DNA of 64,000 nucleotides. It comes from DATKHR01 sp036557365 (GTDB taxonomy: Bacteria > Acidobacteriota > Vicinamibacteria > Vicinamibacterales > CAVVIG01). Positions 34,122 through 41,705 of the stretch are shown piece after piece. The first letter of the stretch is position 1. Each line of letters starts with the position of its first letter. A program made the position numbers and the translations under genes. The stretch is taken from contig DATBHR010000095.1 of assembly GCA_036557365.1 (NCBI GenBank), positions 20,732-84,731 of the forward strand, read 5' to 3'. The notes below the pieces were generated by a model. It did not search any database and was not told where the DNA came from. It saw nothing but the letters and a program-made list of their open reading frames with translations.

Positions 34122-37100
34122 ATGATTAGAAGCCGCATGTTGATGTGGGGAATGTTGCTGGGATGTCTCCTGGCACTGCCCACTGCCGCCAGGGCGCAGA
34201 GCGCGTTCGCGGGCGTTGTGAGAGACACCACGGGCGCAGTACTGCCGGGGGTGACGGTCGAGGCCGCGAGCCCGGCGCTGATCGAGCAGGTGCGCTCGGC
34301 GACGACGGACGCGAACGGCGCGTACAAGATCGACAACATCCGTCCCGGCGTCTACGTGCTCACGTTCAGCCTCCCGGGATTCGCGACCGTCAAGCGCGAG
34401 GGCGTCGAACTGCAGTCGAACTTCACGTCGACGATCAACGCCGACATGAAGGTCGGCGCGGTCGAAGAGACGGTCACCGTCTCCGGTGAGTCGCCCGTTG
34501 TCGACGTGCAGAGCAACAGCAAGGCGCAGGTTCTGCCGCGCGACGTGCTCGACGCCGTTCCCACCGCCCACACGATTCAGGGCGTCGGTCAGCTCGTCGT
34601 CGGCGTCACGCTGACGGCGCCGGACGTCGGCGGATCGCAGGCGATGCAGCAGACCTACTTCACGGTGCACGGCCTCGGCGCCGCGCAGACGTCGCTGATG
34701 ATGGACGGCATGATCATCAACGGCCTCCAGGGCGACGGCGCGATCCAGACCTACACGAACGACGCCGGCAACCAGGAAATGGTGTACCAGACCGGCGGCG
34801 GCACGGTGGATTCGCCGACCGGCGGCGTGAAGATCAACATGATCCCGAAGGAAGGCGGCAACCGCTTCAGCGGATCGCTCTTCCAGGGATACGAGACCAG
34901 CAAGTGGCAGAGCAATAACCTGACGCCGTTCCTCGCCGCCAACGGCGTGAAGTCGGTCGACAAGATCGGCACCTACAACGACACGAACTTCACCCTCGGC
35001 GGACCGATCAAGAAGGACTCGCTGTGGTTCTTCGGATCCGGCCGCTTCTTCATCGTCAACAAGCCGATCGCGAACACCTACGTGTCTGACGGCACGGAAG
35101 CCGGCATCCTCGAGTGCGCGAACGCGCTCGCAGGCCGCGGCGGCTCGCTCTGTACGCAGGGCGTGGACCCGCAGCACCAGTACAGCGGCCTGGCGCGGCT
35201 CACCTGGCAGATTAGCCCGCGTCAGAAGTTGTCGGGCTACTCCGATCGCATTCACAAGGTCCGCGGCGCCGCGATGAACCCGGGCGACGATCAGACCACG
35301 TCGTCGGTCGTGTGGAACTCGCCGCTCTACACGACGAACATGATCAAGTACACGTCGACGGTCAGCAGCAAGCTCCTGGTCGAAGGCGGCTTCTCGAGCA
35401 ACATCGAGCGCTACAACAACCTCTATCAGCCGGGCATCGACCAGCCGTACGGAACCCTCGCCTGGCTGGACAACGCCCGTCACGTGATCGACGGAGGCGC
35501 CTCCACGAACACTGCGTCTGCCGCGCAGTACGGCAGCTATCCGGATCGGTACAACATCCAGGGATCGGCGTCGTACGTGACCGGGTCGCAGGCCATCAAG
35601 TTCGGCTTCCAGGACTCGTACGGACCGTACAACCAGAACCTGCGCGCGAACGGCGACCTCTATCAGAACTACATTTCAAACGCGCAGGGCATTCCGGTGC
35701 CGTCTACGGTGACGCTCCTCGCGACGCCGGTGCACTGGCAGGACCGACTGAACGCGAACCTCGGCATCTACGGCCAGGACGTCCTGACTTACAGGCGCGC
35801 CACGATCACCCTCGGCGCCCGTTGGGAGTACATCAACGAGCAGGTGACCGGGCAGGACGCGCAGTCGGGCCGGTTCGCGAGCATCCCGGCATTCGGCAAC
35901 ATCCAGATGCCGACGTGGTCGAACTTCTCGCCGCGCACGTCGCTCGTATATGACGTGTTCGGCAACGGCAAGACCGCCGCGCGCTTCGGCTACAACCGGT
36001 TCGGCGTCGCCGCGACAACGACGCTCGCGTCGCTCTACGATCCGGCGGCCGGCACCATCATCACGACGACGGCGCCGTGGACCGACAAAAACGGCGACGA
36101 CATCGCGCAGGGCAGCTTCCGCTGCGCCTTCGCGACGGATCCGAACTGCGAAATCAACTTCGCCAGCGTTCCGGCCAACTTCGGCGTCATCTCGCTCGCG
36201 AGCCCATCGCCGAACCTGACGCGGCCCTACGTCGACCAGTACAACGTCGGCGTGACCCACGAGCTCCTGCGCGGCGTCTCGGTGTCGGGCGAGTGGTTCC
36301 ACAACAACGCGAAGAACCCGTGGGAGCGCAACAACGTCCTGCGGCCGGGGACGTACTCGAACGGCAGCGTGCAGAACGCGTCCTACAAGCCGGTCACCAT
36401 CTACAGCCCGCTCGACGGCAAGCCGATCACGGTGTACGACACGGTCAGCACCGCAGTGGCCCAGGCCGTGAAGAACGTCGACTCGAACGATCCGAACATC
36501 TCGCAGAAGTACGACGCGCTCGAGTTCAACTTCAACGCGCGGCTGCCGCGCGGCGCGCGGCTCTTCGGCGGTCTCGCGTCCGACCGGACCATCGCCAACT
36601 CGTGCAGCGGCGCGGCGACCAACCCGAACTTCCTCGTCACCATCGGCGGCGTGAACTACTGCGACCAGAACAACAGCGGCATCCCGTGGCGCACCCAGTT
36701 CAAGCTGGCGGGCAACTACCCGCTGCCGTGGTGGGGCGTCCAGGTCGCCGGATCGTTCCAGGCGCTCCCGGGCTATCAGCTGGGCACGCAGGCATTGACC
36801 GCAGGCGGCGCCGGCGCGCCGAACTTCACGTCCTACAGCGGCGCGGCCTCGACCTGGACGGTCACCAGCGCGACGCGCTACACCACGTGCCCGGGCGATT
36901 CAGCTTCGCATGGGTGCGTGGTCAACGCGCTGGTCGTGCCCGGTGGCATCAACTCCGGCTCGTTCACCGTTCCGCTCGACCCGCCCGGCACGCTCCTGAC
37001 TCCGCGCGTCACACAGCTCGACTTCTCGGTCAGCAAGCGGATCAGCGTCGGCGGCTTCAAGATCGATCCGAAGCTCGACATCTTCAACCTGATGAACTCC

Positions 37101-37235
37101 GACGACTACTTCTCGGTCCGGACGACGTCGTTCTCGCCGACGGCGACGCCGGCGGTGTCGGCGGGCACCTACATGCAGCCCGGCAGCATCCTGCAGGGCC
37201 GCCTGCTCCGCATCGGCGCGGTCATCAATTGGTAG
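34122..37235 (+). CDS. Oar-like TonB-dependent outer-membrane receptor with carboxypeptidase-regulatory domain
   Basis: A 1037-residue protein. The signal peptide is ~1-26 (ending ARAQ). A CarboxypepD_reg-like Ig domain follows at ~28-110 (FAGVVRDTTGAVLPGVTVEA, GAYKIDNIRPGVYVLTFSLP). A plug domain at ~130-240 contains YFTVHGLGAAQTSLMMDG. The rest is a long outer-membrane barrel ending in the aromatic RIGAVINW. This architecture (Oar family) is the dominant TonB-dependent transporter in Acidobacteriota. It probably imports an oligosaccharide or peptide. The start ATG follows GGAGGG; an earlier frame start lacks a signal peptide. A strong terminator follows. Confidence 0.9.
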   Translation: MIRSRMLMWGMLLGCLLALPTAARAQSAFAGVVRDTTGAVLPGVTVEAASPALIEQVRSATTDANGAYKIDNIRPGVYVLTFSLPGFATVKREGVELQSNFTSTINADMKVGAVEETVTVSGESPVVDVQSNSKAQVLPRDVLDAVPTAHTIQGVGQLVVGVTLTAPDVGGSQAMQQTYFTVHGLGAAQTSLMMDGMIINGLQGDGAIQTYTNDAGNQEMVYQTGGGTVDSPTGGVKINMIPKEGGNRFSGSLFQGYETSKWQSNNLTPFLAANGVKSVDKIGTYNDTNFTLGGPIKKDSLWFFGSGRFFIVNKPIANTYVSDGTEAGILECANALAGRGGSLCTQGVDPQHQYSGLARLTWQISPRQKLSGYSDRIHKVRGAAMNPGDDQTTSSVVWNSPLYTTNMIKYTSTVSSKLLVEGGFSSNIERYNNLYQPGIDQPYGTLAWLDNARHVIDGGASTNTASAAQYGSYPDRYNIQGSASYVTGSQAIKFGFQDSYGPYNQNLRANGDLYQNYISNAQGIPVPSTVTLLATPVHWQDRLNANLGIYGQDVLTYRRATITLGARWEYINEQVTGQDAQSGRFASIPAFGNIQMPTWSNFSPRTSLVYDVFGNGKTAARFGYNRFGVAATTTLASLYDPAAGTIITTTAPWTDKNGDDIAQGSFRCAFATDPNCEINFASVPANFGVISLASPSPNLTRPYVDQYNVGVTHELLRGVSVSGEWFHNNAKNPWERNNVLRPGTYSNGSVQNASYKPVTIYSPLDGKPITVYDTVSTAVAQAVKNVDSNDPNISQKYDALEFNFNARLPRGARLFGGLASDRTIANSCSGAATNPNFLVTIGGVNYCDQNNSGIPWRTQFKLAGNYPLPWWGVQVAGSFQALPGYQLGTQALTAGGAGAPNFTSYSGAASTWTVTSATRYTTCPGDSASHGCVVNALVVPGGINSGSFTVPLDPPGTLLTPRVTQLDFSVSKRISVGGFKIDPKLDIFNLMNSDDYFSVRTTSFSPTATPAVSAGTYMQPGSILQGRLLRIGAVINW

Positions 37236-37238
37236 GAG

Positions 37239-37275
37239 TCGGAAATTTAGAACTTAGAAGGTAAAAGGTAAAAGG
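37239..37275 (+). repeat. Short AAGGTAAAAGGTAAAAGG direct repeat
   Basis: Just after the receptor stop there are tandem units TTAGAA and GGTAAAA, an AT-rich tract unlike its surroundings. It leads into the terminator hairpin. It has no coding potential. Confidence 0.45.
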
Positions 37276-37282
37276 ACTACGT

Positions 37283-37327
37283 GGGCCGGGGCGCCAGGTG
37301 ATCACCTGGCACTCCGGCCCTTTTTTT
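37283..37327 (+). terminator. Rho-independent terminator of the Oar-like receptor gene
   Basis: GGGCCGGGGCGCCAGGTGAT pairs with the following ATCACCTGGCACTCCGGCCC to form a 17-18 bp stem with minor bulges, followed by seven T residues (37321-37327). This is the strongest intrinsic terminator in the window. Confidence 0.9.
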
Positions 37328-37332
37328 GTCCG

Positions 37333-39423
37333 CTATCGCGACCGCTTCAGGATCTCGAGATCGTTGCGCGCCTGATCGAAGCTCGGGTCGAGCGTGAGGG
37401 CGCGTTCGAACTCGGTCTTTGCTTCCGCCGAACGTCCGCTCATCGCCAGCGCGCGTCCGAGCAGGTCGTGCGACTCGGCGTCGTTCGGCGCGGATTCGAC
37501 GGCACGCGCCGCCGACTGACGTCCACCTTCGACATCGCCGACGTTCAGCGCCAGCGCGGCGAGGTTGCGATGGATGCGCACGTCCTTCGGATTGACGGCG
37601 AGGCCGCGTTCGAACGCCGCTCGCGCGTCCCTGGCGCGGCCCAGGCTTGCGTTGGCGACGCCGAGGTTGATGAGCGCGCCGACGTCGTTCGGTCTCGACG
37701 CGAGAAAGCTCGTGTAGATCGCGATCGACTCCTCGAGCTTCTGCTGCGCGAAGAGGCTGTCAGCGAGAAGGCCGAGCGCGTCCACGTTCGAGGGACGCAT
37801 CCGCAAAACCTGTCGCAGTTCGATCGTCGCGTCCGCGAATCGACGCTGATCGGCGTAGGCGCGCGCGAGGAGCATTCGCGCCGTTACTACTTCCTCCAGG
37901 TCCGGCTCGAGACGCAGAAACGTTTCGAGCGCCGGAATCGCGGCCGCCGTGTCCCCGTGATTGAAGAGCGCACCGCCGAGATGAAAGTACGCGCGCGAAT
38001 ATCCGCCGGCCGTGCCCTGACGAAGTTCGGGAAGCGCTTCCTCGTGCCGCTGCTCGGCTTCGAGCGAGACCCCGAGGATCGCGTGCGCGGCAGCGGTCGG
38101 CCAGCGGTCCACGACGGTCCGCGCCATCGTCACGCCCGACCGGTAATCGCGATTGCGCAGAGCGGTGACGACGGCGAGCGAGCCGGTCACAACGGCCACT
38201 CCTGCGACGGCTGCGATCCTGGCGGCACGCGCTGACGAGAGGTCGAATCGAGCGGCGAGCGCCGCCCAGGCGCGTTGGGCCGCAAGGACAGCGAGCACAC
38301 ATACCGCGATCATCGGCAGGTACATGCGTCGCTCGGCGCCGACTTCCGTTGAGATGGGGATGATGCTCGACGTTGGCGCGAGCGTCACGAAGAACCACGC
38401 GCCGAGAAATCCGTACGCGGGCCAGCGACGAAGCGCAACAACGGTCAGCGCGAGCAGCGCGACGACGAGGACCGCCTGTGGCAGCACGCTCGACAGCGAC
38501 AGGTCCACCGGTGGGCCGTAGTTCAACACCAGCGCGCGCGGCCACACGGCAAGACGGAGGTACTGGACGATCATGACCGATTGATTCAACAAGTACGTCC
38601 ACGGCGTCACACCGCTCGCGAAGCCTGCCGAGTGCATGCGCGGGCCCGATTGCTGAAGGACAACGACGATCAGCCACGTGGCCGCGAGTCCTGCATACAA
38701 CGGCCAGCGCCGGGCAGCCGCTTTTTTCCATGTCGTGAACGCAAAGGCGCGATCGAAGAGCGGCACCATCAGCGGCGCCGTCACCATCGACTCCTTGCAC
38801 GCCATACCGAGCGCGCAGCAGACGACGGCGGCCGCCGACCACTTCGCGCTCTCACTCGACCGCTCCGCGCGAATCGCCGCGTACATGGTCGACAGGTAGA
38901 GCAGCGCCATCATCGACTCCGTCCGCTGCGTCAGGTAGTCGACGACCTCGCTGTTGATCGGATGGACCGCCCAGACCAACGTGGCCGCGAACGCAAAGTC
39001 CAGCGCGTGAGCGTTGATGACCGATCCAAAGGCGCGTTCGGCGAGCAGACGCTTCAAAAGCGCGAGCAGCATCAACGCGCATGCGGCGTGCAGAAGGATA
39101 TTGACGGCGTGGTACGACGGGACGCGCAGTCCGCTGACGGCGTAGTTCAATGCGAACGAGGCGTTGACGAGCGGACGGCCGGCAACCGGACGCTCACGCT
39201 CGATCGAGAACACCGCGGTGGGCCGCAGATCGCGAATCGCCGGATTGTCGACGACGGTACTGATGTCGTCGAAAACGAACGGCCCGTTGATCGAATTGGC
39301 GTAGGTCAGCAGGACCGCCAGCACGACGATCGCGGATCGCCATGGCAGCGACGAGCGGTTCACGGCGGTCTTCGCGGTCTTTGCCGTCTTTGCCGTCAGG
39401 GACGATTCCGAGACGCGCGTCAC
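37333..39423 (-). CDS. Multi-span membrane protein with TPR tail (GT-C/O-mannosyltransferase-like)
   Basis: A protein of ~696 residues. About 10 membrane segments (residues ~35-430) start with AIVVLAVLLTYANSINGPFV and contain FDDISTVVDNPAIRD, an acidic first loop as in TMTC/PMT-like glycosyltransferases. Seven or more TPR units follow from ~450. It is similar in plan to the product at 29727 but with different sequence. The GTG at 39423 lies 7 nt after TAAGCT, so a leaderless start is likely; a second GTG at 39363 is possible. It is divergent from the redoxin gene and convergent with the receptor gene. Confidence 0.78.
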   Translation of the reverse strand: MTRVSESSLTAKTAKTAKTAVNRSSLPWRSAIVVLAVLLTYANSINGPFVFDDISTVVDNPAIRDLRPTAVFSIERERPVAGRPLVNASFALNYAVSGLRVPSYHAVNILLHAACALMLLALLKRLLAERAFGSVINAHALDFAFAATLVWAVHPINSEVVDYLTQRTESMMALLYLSTMYAAIRAERSSESAKWSAAAVVCCALGMACKESMVTAPLMVPLFDRAFAFTTWKKAAARRWPLYAGLAATWLIVVVLQQSGPRMHSAGFASGVTPWTYLLNQSVMIVQYLRLAVWPRALVLNYGPPVDLSLSSVLPQAVLVVALLALTVVALRRWPAYGFLGAWFFVTLAPTSSIIPISTEVGAERRMYLPMIAVCVLAVLAAQRAWAALAARFDLSSARAARIAAVAGVAVVTGSLAVVTALRNRDYRSGVTMARTVVDRWPTAAAHAILGVSLEAEQRHEEALPELRQGTAGGYSRAYFHLGGALFNHGDTAAAIPALETFLRLEPDLEEVVTARMLLARAYADQRRFADATIELRQVLRMRPSNVDALGLLADSLFAQQKLEESIAIYTSFLASRPNDVGALINLGVANASLGRARDARAAFERGLAVNPKDVRIHRNLAALALNVGDVEGGRQSAARAVESAPNDAESHDLLGRALAMSGRSAEAKTEFERALTLDPSFDQARNDLEILKRSR
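39365..39397 (-). repeat. 9-bp tandem repeat at the 5' end of the membrane/TPR gene
   Basis: Units GCGGTCTTC, GCGGTCTTT, GCCGTCTTT and GCCGTC follow each other. On the coding strand they specify TAKTAKTAKTA. Copy number variation would change the N-terminus without frameshift. Confidence 0.6.
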
Positions 39424-39489
39424 GGCCCAGAGCTTATCGTGAAGTGCCAATACTCCGGATGGCCGTGGTATCTTCGTCGGAAGGACACC

Positions 39490-40017
39490 ATGACGGTCTT
39501 GCCGCTGCTGGCGGTGCTCGTCCAGGCGCTTTCCGGCGCGACGATCGACGCGCTCGACGCGCCGGCCGGCACGAAGGCGATCGTCTACGTGTTCACCAGC
39601 ACGGACTGTCCCATCTCGAACCGCTACGCGCCGGAGATCGTTCGCATCCAGCAGGCGTTCGCGCCGAAAGGCGTCCGCTTCAGGCTCGTGTATCCGGGCA
39701 AGCACGAGGATCCGAAAAGCATCCAGGAGCACATGTCGGCGTTTTCGTACACAGGGCTCGAGGCTGTGCGCGATACCGAACTCGCGCTCGTGAAGTTCGC
39801 TGGCGCGACGATTACGCCAGAGGTCGCGGTTGTAGCTGGCGGCAAGGTCGTCTATCGCGGCCGCATCGACGATCGGTTCGCCGACCTCGGCGTCGAGCGA
39901 TCGGTCATCACGACCCACGACCTCCGCGATGCGCTCGCCTCCATCGTCGCCGGGCGCGACGTCGCAGTTTCGCGGACGCAGGCTGTCGGCTGCTATATCG
40001 CGGACCTGACGCGATGA
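39490..40017 (+). CDS. Exported redoxin (thioredoxin-like) protein
   Basis: A 175-residue thioredoxin-fold protein with a short hydrophobic N-terminus (PLLAVLVQALSGA). The active-site region is VFTSTDCPISNRYAPEI, with a single Cys in place of CxxC, then TPEVAVVAGGKVVYRGRIDD and a terminal QAVGCYI Cys. This redoxin type occurs next to, or fused with, cytochrome/PHM-like proteins in Planctomycetes and Acidobacteriota. Here its stop overlaps the next start (ATGA), so the two act together. A GGAAGGA site and TATCTT hexamer precede it. It may supply or remove reducing equivalents. Confidence 0.82.
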   Translation: MTVLPLLAVLVQALSGATIDALDAPAGTKAIVYVFTSTDCPISNRYAPEIVRIQQAFAPKGVRFRLVYPGKHEDPKSIQEHMSAFSYTGLEAVRDTELALVKFAGATITPEVAVVAGGKVVYRGRIDDRFADLGVERSVITTHDLRDALASIVAGRDVAVSRTQAVGCYIADLTR

Positions 40018-41675
40018 TCGCGTGGCTCCTGGCGGCGGCCGCCGCCGCGGCGCCGACCTACACCACCGACGTCGCACCGCTCCTGAACGATCGGTGCGCG
40101 GTCTGTCATCACGACAACGGATCCGCACCGTTTTCCCTGCTCACGTACGAAGATGCGAAACGTCATGCGCGTCAGATCGCGGACGTGACCCGGCGTCGCG
40201 TCATGCCGCCGTGGAAAATGGAACCGGGTTATGGTCCGTTCGTCGGCCAGCACCCGTTGAGCGGAGACGAAATCGATCTGCTCGGCCGGTGGGCCGATGC
40301 GGGAGCGCCCCGCGGCGAAGGTCCTGCGCCCACCGCGAAGATGCGGTGGACAGACACGTGGCAGCTCGGCAAGCCGGACCTCGTCGTCACGTTGCCTGAA
40401 CCGTTCGTGCTGCCTCCCGAAGGCACCGACGTGTTCAGAATCTTCGTCGTCCCGATTCCGGTCGCGACCGAACGGTTCGTTCGCGGCATCGAGTTCCGTC
40501 CCGGAAATGCGCGCGTCGTCCATCACGCCAACATCCGCGTCGATCCGACGCCGGCATCCAAGGCGCTCGACGACAAGGATCCGGGCCCCGGCTACAGTGG
40601 ATTGATCCTTCGATCGGCGACGTACCCCGATGGCAATTTCCTCGGCTGGACGCCGGGCCAGGTCGCGCCGCTCGCGCCACCGGATCTTGCGTGGCGACTC
40701 GAGCCGCACACCGATCTCGTGATCGAGACGCACATGCAGCCGAGCGGAAAGCCGGAGAAGGTGCAGCCATCGGTGGCGTTCTACTTCGGCGACACGCCGC
40801 CGACGCGCACGCCGGCGATGCTGCGGCTCGGCCGGCAGTCGATCGACATCCCCGCCGGCGACAAGTCGTACACCATCACCGATTCCTACGTCCTGCCGGT
40901 GGACGTCGACGTGCTCGCGCTCCAGCCGCACGCGCACTATCGCCTTCGCGAGGCGCGCGGCGACGCGACGCTGCCCGACGGAACCGTGAAGCCGCTCTTA
41001 TTAATAAAGGACTGGGATTTCCGCTGGCAACACGTCTATCGCTACGTGACGCCGCTCGCGCTGCCGAAAGGCACCACGCTCTCGATGCGTTATGTCTACG
41101 ACAACTCGACGGACAACCCGCGCAATCCCGAACGTCCGCCGAAGCGCGCGCGATGGGGACAGCGTTCCGCGGACGAGATGGGCGACCTCTGGATTCAGGC
41201 GTTGACGCACAGCGAGGCGGATCTCGTCACGCTCGACGCGTCGTTCCGACGCAAAGTCGTGGCGGAAGACGTCAACGGCTACGAAATGGAGATCGAGCGC
41301 CATCCGGACGACGTCGGTCTCCTCGACACCGCGGCGCTCCTCTATCTCGAGCTCGGACGCCCGGACCGCGCGGTCGATCACTTCCAGCGCTCGCTGTCGC
41401 TGAAGCCGACCTCCGCTCCCGCGCATTACAACCTCGGCACCGCGCTCACGCTCGCTCATCGCCTGGATGACGCCGCCACCGAATACCGGGAAGCGATCCG
41501 CATCGATCCCGGATATGCGAACGCACACAACAATCTCGGGAACGTGCTGCTCGCGCAGGGAAAAGTGGACGACGCGATTCGGGAGTTCCGGGAGGTCGTC
41601 CGCCTGCAGCCCGATTCGCCGACGGCGAAGGCCAACCTGGCCGCGGCGCTCCAACGCAAAGCTCCAAAGCCCTGA
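40014..41675 (+). CDS. Cytochrome c / PHM-like copper monooxygenase domain protein with TPR tail (paralogue 2)
   Basis: A 553-residue protein. It has a very short Ala-rich signal (~1-13), a heme motif CAVCH (28-32), VMPPWKM as distal Met region, then the PHM-like copper region: ARVVHHANIRVD, IETHMQP, QPHAHYRLRE and TTLSMRYVYDN. Three TPR units follow near ~455-550. Domain order is the same as at 31883 with a shorter TPR tail. It is translationally coupled to the redoxin (ATGA). The copper function is inferred from His spacing only. The TTATTAATAAAG stretch at ~41000 is an unusual AT-rich codon run (LLLIK) in an otherwise GC-rich gene. Confidence 0.82.
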   Translation: MIAWLLAAAAAAAPTYTTDVAPLLNDRCAVCHHDNGSAPFSLLTYEDAKRHARQIADVTRRRVMPPWKMEPGYGPFVGQHPLSGDEIDLLGRWADAGAPRGEGPAPTAKMRWTDTWQLGKPDLVVTLPEPFVLPPEGTDVFRIFVVPIPVATERFVRGIEFRPGNARVVHHANIRVDPTPASKALDDKDPGPGYSGLILRSATYPDGNFLGWTPGQVAPLAPPDLAWRLEPHTDLVIETHMQPSGKPEKVQPSVAFYFGDTPPTRTPAMLRLGRQSIDIPAGDKSYTITDSYVLPVDVDVLALQPHAHYRLREARGDATLPDGTVKPLLLIKDWDFRWQHVYRYVTPLALPKGTTLSMRYVYDNSTDNPRNPERPPKRARWGQRSADEMGDLWIQALTHSEADLVTLDASFRRKVVAEDVNGYEMEIERHPDDVGLLDTAALLYLELGRPDRAVDHFQRSLSLKPTSAPAHYNLGTALTLAHRLDDAATEYREAIRIDPGYANAHNNLGNVLLAQGKVDDAIREFREVVRLQPDSPTAKANLAAALQRKAPKP

Positions 41676-41705
41676 CAACGCGCGGTCGACACGGAGACCT
41701 CACGT

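Noticed and set aside
37333..40128. Extended 931-codon version of the GT-C/TPR gene
   Set aside because: The upstream part is Arg-rich, overlaps the redoxin gene on the other strand and lacks motifs; the GTG at 39423 behind TAAGCT is better.
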